NCBI GenBank assembly: GCA_024235675.1
Contig: JACKLZ010000004.1
Span: forward strand, 1 to 55,000
Direction: 5' to 3'
DNA: 55,000 nt
Source of the DNA: Zoogloeaceae bacterium
GTDB taxonomy: Bacteria; Pseudomonadota; Gammaproteobacteria; Burkholderiales; Rhodocyclaceae
Part shown: piece by piece, positions 8,759 to 17,185 of the stretch
How the letters are laid out: each line of letters opens with the position of its first letter
How positions within the stretch are numbered: the stretch's first letter is position 1
Made by a program: the position numbers and the translations under genes
The notes under the pieces: model-generated
Database searches by the model: none
What the model was told of the DNA's origin: nothing
What the model saw: the letters and a program-made list of their open reading frames with translations, nothing else

Positions 8759-9390
8759 TTGATGCGTTGATCCGGGCGCGGCTGGTGTTTTGGGATTTCG
8801 ATGGCGTCATCAAGGAATCGGTGGCGGTCAAGACGGAAGCCTTTGTGCAGTTGTTCTCGCCGTTCGGCGCCGAGGTGGCGGCGCGCGTGCGGGCGCACCA
8901 TCTGGCGAATGGCGGCATGTCGCGTTTCGAGAAGATCCCGCGCTATCTGGAGTGGGCTGGCCAGAGCGTGACCGACGCGAGCGTAGATGACTACTGCCAG
9001 CGGTTTTCGAAGGCGGTGCTCGGCTGCGTGGTGGCGGCGCCCTGGGTGCCGGGGGTCGAGTCGTACCTGCGCACCAACCGTCATGGGCAGGAATTTGTGC
9101 TGGTCACCGCGACGCCGCAGGGAGAGATCGAGGCGATTTTGCAGGCGATGGATCTGCACCGCTGCTTCTCGGCCGTTTTTGGCGCGCCGACCCGAAAGGG
9201 CGATGCGATCCGGCAGGTGCTCACCCATCGCGGTGTGCGCGCGTCGGAAGCGCTGATGGTCGGAGACGCGACGGCAGACCTTGAGGCCGCGAGGCAGAAC
9301 GAAGTGCCCTTTTTGCTGCGCCGGCATGTCGACAATCAGCAGGTATTTCGCGACTACGGTGGCGCATTTGTAGAGGATTTTTCCGGATGA
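8755..9390 (+). CDS. HAD superfamily hydrolase (phosphoglycolate-phosphatase-like)
   Basis: 211 residues with a TTG start that overlaps the preceding TGA; no ATG in frame fits the N-terminal strand. HAD motif I is FWDFDGVIKES (nucleophile and acid Asp), motif II is the Thr in LVTATPQGE, and motif IV is MVGDATADLEAA. The helical cap sits between motif I and motif II. Such proteins remove phosphate from small metabolites. Paired with the aldolase that starts at 9387 and a KdsB-like gene further on, it could be the phosphatase of an acidic-sugar pathway, by analogy to KdsC, but the sequence is not KdsC-type. Confidence 0.8.
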   Translation: MIDALIRARLVFWDFDGVIKESVAVKTEAFVQLFSPFGAEVAARVRAHHLANGGMSRFEKIPRYLEWAGQSVTDASVDDYCQRFSKAVLGCVVAAPWVPGVESYLRTNRHGQEFVLVTATPQGEIEAILQAMDLHRCFSAVFGAPTRKGDAIRQVLTHRGVRASEALMVGDATADLEAARQNEVPFLLRRHVDNQQVFRDYGGAFVEDFSG

Positions 9391-10157
9391 TGAACCGCAG
9401 GGAAAAAATAGGGGCCATTCGCAAGGCACTGCGCGACGGCAAGGCAAGCATCGGTAGCTGGATGCAGATCCCCCATCCGTCGATTGCTGAAATTCTGGGG
9501 CGCTCGGGCTACGACTGGGTCGCCGTCGACATGGAGCACGGTGCGATCGGCGCCCATCAGCTTCCGGATATCTATCGGGCGCTGGAACTGGGCGGCACCT
9601 TGCCGATGGCGCGACTGGCGCAGGGCGAAACCAAGGACTGCAAGCAGGCACTTGATGCCGGTGCGGGGGGCGTCATCATTCCGATGGTGGAGTCCGCGCA
9701 GCAGCTGACGCGGGTAAGGGATGCGTGTCGCTGGCCGCCGGCAGGGTTGAGAGGTGTGGGCTTTTCGCGTGCGAACCTGTTCGGCGCCGATTTTGAGACC
9801 TATGCCGAGGAGGCCCAGGCGCCTTTGTTGATCGCGATGATCGAGCATGTCCGCGCGGTGGAGAGCCTCGAGGCCATTCTGGCGGTCGATGGCCTGGACG
9901 CGATACTGATCGGTCCGTACGATCTTTCGGCATCAATGGGCTTGACCGGTAAGTTCACGGAGCCGGCGTTTGCCGCGGTCATGGAGCGCATTCGCGACGC
10001 CTGCCGCACATCGCGCACCCCGTGCGGCATCCACGTCGTTCAGCCCGATCCTGAGCAGCTTGCGCAGCGCGTTGCGGAGGGGTACCAGTTTCTGGCCTAT
10101 TCGATCGATGCGGTGTTTCTGAGAGCGTCGGCGACAAACCCGCAGAGCATGTCCTGA
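9387..10157 (+). CDS. HpcH/HpaI family aldolase
   Basis: 256 residues, class II pyruvate-type aldolase of the HpcH/HpaI (2,4-dihydroxyhept-2-enedioate / ketodeoxyglucarate aldolase) family. Motifs are WVAVDMEHGAIG, GAGGVIIPMVESAQQ (metal Glu region), GLRGVGFSRA and ILIGPYDLSASMG. Known members reversibly join or split pyruvate (or oxaloacetate) and an aldehyde, giving 2-keto-3-deoxy acids. In an operon that also has a CMP-ulosonate synthetase, a biosynthetic use that makes a ketodeoxy sugar acid is plausible. A second ATG at 9390 is an equally good start. Confidence 0.85.
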   Translation: MMNRREKIGAIRKALRDGKASIGSWMQIPHPSIAEILGRSGYDWVAVDMEHGAIGAHQLPDIYRALELGGTLPMARLAQGETKDCKQALDAGAGGVIIPMVESAQQLTRVRDACRWPPAGLRGVGFSRANLFGADFETYAEEAQAPLLIAMIEHVRAVESLEAILAVDGLDAILIGPYDLSASMGLTGKFTEPAFAAVMERIRDACRTSRTPCGIHVVQPDPEQLAQRVAEGYQFLAYSIDAVFLRASATNPQSMS

Positions 10158-10768
10158 TGGGCATCCGCGGCAGGCTCAGGCTGTGGTTCTATCAGAGCAG
10201 GCGTTTTGGCGGGCGGTATCGTCAGGGGGCGCATTCGAGCGCGATCCTGTCGAAGATCCTGATCGGCAAGGACGCCGCGGGGCAGATCGTTCTCGGCGAC
10301 TACGTCATCTGTGCGGGCGAGCTCTACAGTTTCTTCAACAAGGGCGTCATCTCCGTCGGCGATTGCAGCTACGTGGGGCAGGGAACGCGGATATGGGCGC
10401 TGTCGCGGGTAGAGATCGGTCGTCGGGTGTTGATTTCGCATGACTGTTTCATCTGCGACAACCTCACCCATCCGCTGAATGCACAGACACGTCATCAGCA
10501 GTACATGGCAAAGCACGGCTTTCCCTTCCCCGAGCAGATTGAGCTCGAGGAGCGGCCGATACTTATCGGCGACGATGTCTGGGTTGCGGCCGGGGTGACG
10601 ATTCTTCGGGGTGTGAGCATAGGGCAAGGCGCGGTGATTGCTGCAGGATCCGTGGTCACCACGGATGTGCCTGCTGGCGTGGTCGTGGCAGGAAACCCGG
10701 CGAGGGTGGTCAAGCAGCTCGGTACGGAGCAAACGATGGAAAGAGGAGTTGTCAATGGCATTGCCTGA
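10157..10768 (+). CDS. Hexapeptide-repeat acyltransferase (left-handed beta-helix, WbbJ/Maa-like)
   Basis: 203 residues. The C-terminal half is a left-handed beta helix with repeated [LIV]-G-x4 turns (VISVGD, VEIGRR, ILIGDDVWVAAGVTILRGVSIGQGAVIAAGSVV) and ends with the family VVAGNPARVVKQLG. The active-site His is likely in CDNLTHPLN. It should transfer an acetyl group from acetyl-CoA to a sugar hydroxyl. Its start shares a base with the aldolase stop, and it overlaps the following methyltransferase by 14 bp. Confidence 0.85.
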   Translation: MGIRGRLRLWFYQSRRFGGRYRQGAHSSAILSKILIGKDAAGQIVLGDYVICAGELYSFFNKGVISVGDCSYVGQGTRIWALSRVEIGRRVLISHDCFICDNLTHPLNAQTRHQQYMAKHGFPFPEQIELEERPILIGDDVWVAAGVTILRGVSIGQGAVIAAGSVVTTDVPAGVVVAGNPARVVKQLGTEQTMERGVVNGIA

Positions 10769-11681
10769 TCGGTGTCCGCTATGTTCGGCCGGGCGAGAAT
10801 CGCAGTCGGTCGTCACGCGCCATGTGTATGGTGACGAGTCTGCATCGCGTGCTTTCTTTCACTGTGCGGCGTGCGATGTTCGCTATCAGTTCCCGGGCCT
10901 GACGCCGGATGAAGAGGCGCGATTCTATGCTGCCGAGTTCGAGGGCTTCATGGCGAGCCGGTCGGGGGAGTCTGGCGGCTGGTTGAAAACCGAGCAGCAT
11001 CTCGTTGCCAACGAGCCGACGCGCATGCGCCGGATGAAGTATCTGGCGCCCTATCTGGAAGCGTCTGTCGATATCCTCGAGGTCGGCTGCTCGTCCGGTT
11101 TCATGCTCTATCCGCTGGCAGATGCCGGCCACCGCTGCACGGGTATCGAGCCGTCCGGGGTCTTCAGCGAGTTTGTGCGGGGGCGGGGCCTTCCGGTCTA
11201 TCAGTCGGTCGCGGAGCTTCAGCGCGACGCACCGGATGCGCGCTTCGATCTGATCCTCCATTTCTTTGTTCTCGAACACATCGCAGACCCCGGCGCTTTC
11301 CTGAAGGCGCAGCTGGCCATGCTCAAGCCTGGCGGTCGAATCGTTTTCGAGATCCCCAACGCAGCCGATCCGCTGTACTCGGTCTATGACATCCCGGCAT
11401 TCGAGCGTTTTTACTGGTCGGTGGCCCATCCTTGGTATTTCAGCGAGCCGTCCTTGCAGTTTTTGCTGACGCGGCTGGGTGAGAGCAGTGAGGTGCTTCG
11501 CGACCAGCGATACGACCTGTCCAACCACATGATCTGGGCGCGAGACGGGCGGCCCGGGGGCATGGGACGCTTCACCCCTGAGCTTGGCGCCGATGTCGAG
11601 GAGTCCTACAAACAGTCGCTGATCCGCAGCGGCAAGTGCGATACGCTGGTCGGCATCATCAGGAAGGATGGGGGGGCTTGA
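10755..11681 (+). CDS. Class I SAM methyltransferase with N-terminal zinc-ribbon-like motif
   Basis: 308 residues; ATG at 10755 with AGAGGAG upstream. Two cysteine pairs (CPLC near residue 7 and CAAC near residue 38) may form a small zinc site. The SAM domain begins at DILEVGCSSGFML and continues with CTGIEPSG, FDLILHFFVLEHIADP and MLKPGGRIVFEIPN (Methyltransf_23 type). Methyltransferases with this CxxC header are common in surface sugar loci, where some methylate dTDP-sugars. The substrate here is unknown. Confidence 0.8.
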   Translation: MALPDRCPLCSAGRESQSVVTRHVYGDESASRAFFHCAACDVRYQFPGLTPDEEARFYAAEFEGFMASRSGESGGWLKTEQHLVANEPTRMRRMKYLAPYLEASVDILEVGCSSGFMLYPLADAGHRCTGIEPSGVFSEFVRGRGLPVYQSVAELQRDAPDARFDLILHFFVLEHIADPGAFLKAQLAMLKPGGRIVFEIPNAADPLYSVYDIPAFERFYWSVAHPWYFSEPSLQFLLTRLGESSEVLRDQRYDLSNHMIWARDGRPGGMGRFTPELGADVEESYKQSLIRSGKCDTLVGIIRKDGGA

Positions 11682-11682
11682 G

Positions 11683-12606
11683 ATGCAGCGGGTTCTGATC
11701 ACGGGCGTCGGGGGGTTTATCGGGTCCCATGTCGCGCGCCGCTTCCTGCAGGAGGGATTTGCGGTCGTCGGGGTCGACGATTTCTCGAACGGCAAAGCCG
11801 AGAACGTTCCGCCGGGCGTTGATTTCATCGAAGGCGATCTGGCGCACCGGTCGACGATTGAACGCATTCCGACCGATTGTCGAAGGATTCTGCATCTGGC
11901 GGGGCAGTCTTCGGGGGAGATCAGCTTCGATGATCCGGTCGCGGACCTCGAGAAGAATACGGTGTCGACGCTGAATCTGATCCGTTACGGTATCGAGCAT
12001 TCCGTCGAGCGGTTTCTCTATGCGAGCTCCATGTCCGTGTATGGCGCGGTCGACGACGCCCCGATCAGCGAATCCCGGACCTGCCGACCCTTGTCCTGCT
12101 ACGGGGTAGGCAAGTACGCCTCCGAAGACTACTTGCGCGTCTATCAGCGCAAGCTGCCCGCCGTGATTCTCCGGATGTTCAATGTCTACGGGCCTGGCCA
12201 GGATTTGAGCAATCTGCGCCAGGGCATGGTGAGCATCTTTCTGGCGCAGGCATTGAAGACAGGGCGCATTGAGGTCAAGGGGAGCGTCGAGCGCTTCCGC
12301 GACATCATTTATATCGACGATGTGGTCGAGGCCTGGTTCCGTGCCGCCACCCTGGAAAGCGCCAAGGGCCAGACGCTGAATATCGGAACGGGCGTCAAGA
12401 CGACCGTCGGTGCGCTTCTTGAGCGCATCTGCAGCCTGGTGCCCGGCGCCTCCTATTATGTCGATGGCGGAACGCCGGGAGATCAGAGCGGTATCTATGC
12501 AGACGTGTCGGCACTGAAGGATGTGCTCGGGATCGATACGTTTACAATGCTCGATGCCGGGCTGACGCAGTTCGCCGAGTGGGCTCGGAAGCAATCGGCG
12601 AGCTGA
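11683..12606 (+). CDS. NAD-dependent epimerase/dehydratase (UDP-glucose 4-epimerase-like)
   Basis: 307 residues from the ATG at 11683. The NAD site is TGVGGFIGSHVA, the catalytic Ser is in YASSMSVYG, and the YxxxK pair is YGVGK. RMFNVYGPGQDLSN and FRDIIYIDDVVEA follow. These are all typical of extended SDR enzymes of the GalE/RmlB/WbpP group. It would convert one nucleotide sugar into an epimer or dehydrated form for the locus. An in-frame ATG at 11668, inside the preceding gene, is less likely because the run of G before 11683 makes a good ribosome site. Confidence 0.82.
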   Translation: MQRVLITGVGGFIGSHVARRFLQEGFAVVGVDDFSNGKAENVPPGVDFIEGDLAHRSTIERIPTDCRRILHLAGQSSGEISFDDPVADLEKNTVSTLNLIRYGIEHSVERFLYASSMSVYGAVDDAPISESRTCRPLSCYGVGKYASEDYLRVYQRKLPAVILRMFNVYGPGQDLSNLRQGMVSIFLAQALKTGRIEVKGSVERFRDIIYIDDVVEAWFRAATLESAKGQTLNIGTGVKTTVGALLERICSLVPGASYYVDGGTPGDQSGIYADVSALKDVLGIDTFTMLDAGLTQFAEWARKQSAS

Positions 12607-12647
12607 TTTTCTGACAACGATCCATTCTTTATGGCACTCACAAAACC

Positions 12648-13397
12648 ATGAATATTCTCGCCTTGATTCCCGCACGGATGGGTAGCAGCCGTTTTCCTGG
12701 AAAACCGATGGCGCCGATCCTCGGAAAGCCGATGATCGGGCATGTGTACGAGCGCGTTGCAAAATCGCCGATGCTCACCCTGACCGCCGTGGCAACCTGC
12801 GACAAGGAAATCTTCGACTATGTCGAATCGATCGGCGGCGTGGCGGTCATGACGGGGAACGAGCACGAGCGCGCCACCGATCGCTGTGCGGAAGCGCTCG
12901 TCGCGCTCGAGCGCGCCAACAACACGACATACGACATCGTCGTGATGGTCCAGGGCGACGAGCCCATGACCCATCCGGACATGATTGCCGAGGCCGTGCA
13001 GCCATTGATCGACCACGCCGATGTTCAGGTCACCAATTTGCTGGGCAAGATCAAGGATGCGGCCGAGTTCGAGGACAGGAACTGCATCAAGGTCGTTTGC
13101 GATCTCCAGTTGAATGCCATGTATTTCTCCCGGGAGCCGATCCCGACCCGTTGCAAGGTCGATCAGATTCCGATGGGCAAGCAGGTCTGCGTCATTCCGT
13201 TTCGTCGGCAATTTCTGCTCGATTACACCAAGCTCGCGCCCACGCCGCTGGAGATCGCGGAGTCGGTGGACATGATGCGTGTGCTTGAGCACGGAATGCG
13301 CGTTCGAATGGCGCCCACCCGGCACGACACCCAGGCGGTCGATACGCCGGCGGATCTGAAGAAGGTCCAGGGCTTGATGCAGGGACTTGATGCCTGA
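12648..13397 (+). CDS. KdsB-type CMP-ulosonic acid synthetase (cytidylyltransferase)
   Basis: 249 residues. The CTP loop is LIPARMGSSRFPGKPM, the KdsB form rather than the 'ARGGSK' loop of NeuA and PseF. VQGDEPM and YFSREPIP are also KdsB signatures. It should join CTP with a 3-deoxy-ulosonic acid to give the CMP-sugar for a transferase. Because the gene sits inside the polysaccharide operon, a second KdsB outside the window is likely to serve lipid A. This copy probably activates Kdo or a related acid made by the aldolase and phosphatase upstream. It is not a clear match for activating pseudaminate. Confidence 0.8.
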   Translation: MNILALIPARMGSSRFPGKPMAPILGKPMIGHVYERVAKSPMLTLTAVATCDKEIFDYVESIGGVAVMTGNEHERATDRCAEALVALERANNTTYDIVVMVQGDEPMTHPDMIAEAVQPLIDHADVQVTNLLGKIKDAAEFEDRNCIKVVCDLQLNAMYFSREPIPTRCKVDQIPMGKQVCVIPFRRQFLLDYTKLAPTPLEIAESVDMMRVLEHGMRVRMAPTRHDTQAVDTPADLKKVQGLMQGLDA

Positions 13398-15342
13398 CAG
13401 TGATTGCCGGCCAAGCGAAAGCACGGCGGGGCGTGTTCTGGTCTGGGACGCGGAGGGTGTGCCAGACGCTGGCTTTGAGCTGACGGTCCTCTGGCAAGGT
13501 TTCGAGCAAGGCTCGTCGCAGGGCGGGCGGATGGTCTCCATTGCGCGTCTCGTCGAGGACGGTGCCGATGCGCTGAGGGCGCGCTATCTTGCGTGGCTGC
13601 ATGCCCTTGGTCAAGCACCGGTTCATGGCAGGACGGTTGCCGAGCATTTGATGATTCGCCCGGCACTCAGCTATTGGTGGATGGCCGCTCCGGCGCAGAA
13701 GTTCAGCATCTCGGCGACATCCTTCGTGCCCGATGCGATGAAACTGCTCGCGCTGGAGACTTTGCTGGCCAACGAGAAGGGGCGGGCGGTCGTGCTGTAT
13801 TCGGCCAATGCACGGCTGGCTGAATGCCTGGCGTCGTATTGCGCAGACATGCAGTGCCGCTTCGAATGGCGTCAACCCGAGCCGTCCGGGCCGGCGGTGC
13901 AGTCACGACGAAGTGCCTACGGCCGGCTTTCACCCCGGCTGCGTGCCGTGATCTCGTTCGGGTGGTATTGCGCGTCCAGGTTGCCTGCAGTTTTTCGTCA
14001 GTCGGGCGCGCGCGCCCGCGCCGGGACGCTGTCTTTTTTTGACGTGCTGGTGCATCTGGACCGGCGGGCGATTGATTCCGGTCGATTCATGTCGAACTAC
14101 TGGGGCCCTCTTGTCGATCAGCTTGCCCATGACGGGGTCCGGACCAACTGGTTTCACTTCTTTCATCCGCACGCTGCCGTCCCGACGTTTGCCGCGGCGC
14201 TTCGCCTTGTCGGGCGCTTTCAGGAAAACGCAGCCGGCCGGCAGTTTCACGGCTTGATCGACATGTTTCCGCCGCTCACGAAGGCCGTCGGGGCGTGGCG
14301 TGACTACCGGCGCCTTCAGCGGGCGGTCCGTTCGATTGAGGGTTTCCACGCCGAGGTGCGCCCGGAGGGATCGGTCCTCCAGCTTTGGCCGCTGCATCAG
14401 GACGAGTGGACGGAGTCGGTGTCGGGCCCCAATGCCCTGATGGAATGCCTTCGGCTCGGCTTGTTTGAAGTGGCCCTGGCCCGCCTTCCCCGGCAGCAGG
14501 CCGGCGTGTATATCTGCGAGAACCAACCTTGGGAGATGTCGCTGATTTATGCGTGGCGAAACAGCGGCCATGGCAAACTCATCGCGGCGCCCCATTCGAC
14601 GATTCGCTATTGGGACTTGCGGTATTTTTATGACCGGCGCAGCTATTCTTCCGCCAGACCGAGTGACCTGCCCATGCCCGATCACTACGCCGTGAACGGC
14701 CCCGTCGCCAAGGCGGCGGCGCTGGCCGGTGCGTATCCGGCAGACAAGATCGTCGACGTCGAGGCGCTGCGGTTCATGCATCTCGGTCGCCCAAGCGCGC
14801 ACCGCAAGCCCGGGCGTGAGCGCACAGGTATGCTGATCTGCGGCGATTTTCTGTCGACGACCAACGACAGGATCTTCGACTGGCTGCAGCGGGCGGAGGC
14901 GGATCTGCCGCCCGGCGCGAGCTTTGTCTTCAAGCCGCACCCGGCCTTCCCTTACCACGCGGCCCCCGATTTTGCGGCGCGCATCGGCCTGCGCGTCGAC
15001 GAGCGGGCGCTTGAGGAATTGCTGCCGGACTGCGACATCGTCGTCACTAGTGCGATCACCTCTGCGGCCGTCGACGCCTATTGTGCGGGCAAGCAGGTCA
15101 TACAGATTCCCGACGAGCATGGGGTGAACGCCAATGCGCTGCGCGGGCTGGCCGGTGCTCGATTGGTAAGCTCGCCCAGCGATCTGGCTGGCGCGCTTCA
15201 AGCGGCTTTGGCCGGCGACGCGGTCGCGGTGGCAGAGCCTTACTTCAATCTGGACCCGTCCCTGCGGGCATGGCGGGAAGCGCTGGGGGCGTGGCAGGAC
15301 GTGCAGACCTTTCAAACCAAGTCAGGATCGGGAGACCGCTGA
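13390..15342 (+). CDS. Putative surface-carbohydrate GT-B transferase (KpsS-like HP and TS motifs)
   Basis: 650 residues, ATG at 13390 overlapping the KdsB-like stop by 8 bp. The C-terminal third shows SFVFKPHPAFPYH and, about 60 residues on, DIVVTSAITSAAVDAYCAGKQVI. This is the KPHP plus TS/S pair seen in CMP-Kdo and CMP-sialic acid transferases of the GT-B class. It follows directly on the CMP-sugar synthetase gene, which supports a role in moving that acidic sugar onto the growing glycan. The first 400 residues match nothing I can name. No membrane span is evident. Confidence 0.6.
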   Translation: MPDSDCRPSESTAGRVLVWDAEGVPDAGFELTVLWQGFEQGSSQGGRMVSIARLVEDGADALRARYLAWLHALGQAPVHGRTVAEHLMIRPALSYWWMAAPAQKFSISATSFVPDAMKLLALETLLANEKGRAVVLYSANARLAECLASYCADMQCRFEWRQPEPSGPAVQSRRSAYGRLSPRLRAVISFGWYCASRLPAVFRQSGARARAGTLSFFDVLVHLDRRAIDSGRFMSNYWGPLVDQLAHDGVRTNWFHFFHPHAAVPTFAAALRLVGRFQENAAGRQFHGLIDMFPPLTKAVGAWRDYRRLQRAVRSIEGFHAEVRPEGSVLQLWPLHQDEWTESVSGPNALMECLRLGLFEVALARLPRQQAGVYICENQPWEMSLIYAWRNSGHGKLIAAPHSTIRYWDLRYFYDRRSYSSARPSDLPMPDHYAVNGPVAKAAALAGAYPADKIVDVEALRFMHLGRPSAHRKPGRERTGMLICGDFLSTTNDRIFDWLQRAEADLPPGASFVFKPHPAFPYHAAPDFAARIGLRVDERALEELLPDCDIVVTSAITSAAVDAYCAGKQVIQIPDEHGVNANALRGLAGARLVSSPSDLAGALQAALAGDAVAVAEPYFNLDPSLRAWREALGAWQDVQTFQTKSGSGDR

Positions 15343-16226
15343 TGCCTCAGCAACCGACGCATCCGAGCGCCGAGGCCTTGCCAGCGTTATCCGTGGTCAT
15401 GGCCACGCTGGGTGGGGCGCAGATTGCGCGAACGATTGCAGAAATGAACCGAGGCTCGGTTCGGCCGACGGAGATTCTCATCTGCATCCCGGAAGAGGAC
15501 GCGCACCGGGTGGCGACCTTGTCAATCGACAACGTGCACATCGTGCCCACCAAGGTGCGCGGGCAGGTCGCGCAACGGGCAGAAGGGTTCCGGCAGGCGT
15601 CGTGCCCGGTCGTAATGCAGCTGGACGACGACATTCTGCTCGCCAGCGATGCCATCGAGGCCTTGATGGCGTCGCTGGTGGCGTTGGGGCGTGGGCATGT
15701 CGTTGGCGCCGTTTTCTACAATTCGGTGACCGCCGAGCCCTTGTCGAAAATCGACGCCGGCCTGCGCGGATTCATCATCAATCTTTATGAGACGACCGTG
15801 CGTGGTCTGCCATGGGGAAAGCGCCGCATGGGCGCGCTGAGCAAGATCGGCGGCTGCGGCAGCGTAGACCCCCGGTGCTGCGACGAAGACCTGGTGACGA
15901 CCGCCTGGCTGCCGGGCGGGTGCTCCCTGTCCTTTCGCGAAGACCTGGTCCTGGACGCCTTCTTTCCCTTCCGCGGAAAGGCCTACTCCGAAGACATTAT
16001 TCATTCCTGTCTGAGGGCGAGGAAGGGCATGACGCACCACGTTGCGGTGACCGCCAAGGCGACGATCCTTCCGCCGGAGCGCGGTGTGACGCGCGACAGT
16101 GCCATGGCCGAAATCAGGGCCCGACGATACGTGGCACAAATGCTGGGCGGTAACATGGCTCGGGCCACCTTCGCCGCCATTCTCGACATCGTCCGGCGCC
16201 AGGTGGCGGCCTTGCTCGCGCGATAG
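15342..16226 (+). CDS. Family 2-like glycosyltransferase
   Basis: 294 residues; ATG at 15342 shares its A with the preceding stop. The GT-A start LSVVMATLGGAQIARTI, the strand ILICIPEED and the metal-binding QLDDDILL (DxD) define a GT2-type nucleotidyl-sugar transferase. A later acidic stretch (GKAYSEDIIHS) is near the usual catalytic base. It adds one sugar of the repeat unit on the cytosolic side. Donor and acceptor cannot be inferred. Confidence 0.8.
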   Translation: MPQQPTHPSAEALPALSVVMATLGGAQIARTIAEMNRGSVRPTEILICIPEEDAHRVATLSIDNVHIVPTKVRGQVAQRAEGFRQASCPVVMQLDDDILLASDAIEALMASLVALGRGHVVGAVFYNSVTAEPLSKIDAGLRGFIINLYETTVRGLPWGKRRMGALSKIGGCGSVDPRCCDEDLVTTAWLPGGCSLSFREDLVLDAFFPFRGKAYSEDIIHSCLRARKGMTHHVAVTAKATILPPERGVTRDSAMAEIRARRYVAQMLGGNMARATFAAILDIVRRQVAALLAR

Positions 16227-16234
16227 GGGGCTTG

Positions 16235-17185
16235 ATGACGGCCTCCAATATCGTTCTGACCGGTGCGACGGGTTTCATAGGGCGGCACTTCGTGCAAGCG
16301 GCGCAGGGTCGTGCGATCAGCGCTTTGACGCGTGGACTGAAGGATCGCTCCGGCGCGCCCGACAACATCAGGTGGGTTACCGGTGATCTCGTCTCGCCCG
16401 GGAGCTGGGCCTCGCTCTTGACGCCCGGATGTACCGTCATCAATCTGGCCTATCCGGAAAGCCTGTCGTCCGAGCAGTCGCTTGGGGCAGCGCAGGCGAT
16501 GGTCAGGGCATGCGCCGAGGCGAATGCGGCGAGGCTGATCCACTGCAGCACGGTATCGGTCTATGGGCGCACATCGGGGGGGATGATTGACGAGACGACG
16601 CCCTGCAACCCGCTGGATGAATATGGGGGCAGAAAGCTGGCCATCGAGGAGGCGATTCGCGCGTCGGATTCTGGCGCCTGCGAGGTTGCAGTGCTTCGCC
16701 CGGCCGCCGTTTTCGGTGCCGGTGGGCAGAATCTCGTCGCTTTGGCGAACAGTCTCTGCGGCGGCGCGGCCCTGGCCAACTACCTGCGGGCATCGCTGTT
16801 TGGTCGGCGGAGGATGCATCTTGTACCGGTGCAGACGGTGGTTGCTGCCTTGCTGTTTCTGGCCGATTGCGAGCGCCCCATTGGCGGTGAGGTGTTCAAT
16901 GTGTCCGACGAAGACGACGCGCTGAACAATTTCCGGGATGTTGAGAGGATTCTTGCCGAGGCGCTGGAGATTCCGGCGCGCAAGCTCCCCGTTCTGCCCA
17001 TGCCGTCCGTCGTGCTGAAAGCGCTGTTGCACTTGCGCGGGCGAAGCGAGCGAGATCCGCATTGCGTGTATCGCGCCGACAAGATTCGGCAATTGGGGTT
17101 CGTGTCCCCCATCGATTTCGAAGCCGCGCTTCGATCATTTGCGATGCTTTGCCGATCGGACCGAATCGTGCGAGGACGGCCTTGA
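16235..17185 (+). CDS. NAD-dependent epimerase/dehydratase
   Basis: 316 residues from the ATG at 16235. NAD site LTGATGFIGRHFV, Ser region HCSTVSVYGRTSG, catalytic YGGRK, and then VLRPAAVFGAGGQN. The usual 'R.Y..V.D.A' block is replaced by RMHLVPVQTVVAALLFLADC. This is closest to the short GalE/3-beta-HSD-like epimerases (as in WbpV). It should act on a nucleotide sugar of the locus. The stop overlaps the TTG start of the next gene. Confidence 0.78.
   Translation: MTASNIVLTGATGFIGRHFVQAAQGRAISALTRGLKDRSGAPDNIRWVTGDLVSPGSWASLLTPGCTVINLAYPESLSSEQSLGAAQAMVRACAEANAARLIHCSTVSVYGRTSGGMIDETTPCNPLDEYGGRKLAIEEAIRASDSGACEVAVLRPAAVFGAGGQNLVALANSLCGGAALANYLRASLFGRRRMHLVPVQTVVAALLFLADCERPIGGEVFNVSDEDDALNNFRDVERILAEALEIPARKLPVLPMPSVVLKALLHLRGRSERDPHCVYRADKIRQLGFVSPIDFEAALRSFAMLCRSDRIVRGRP

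Noticed and set aside
13930..15315. 461-residue - strand frame
   Set aside because: Arg/Gln-rich shadow opposite the transferase-like gene.
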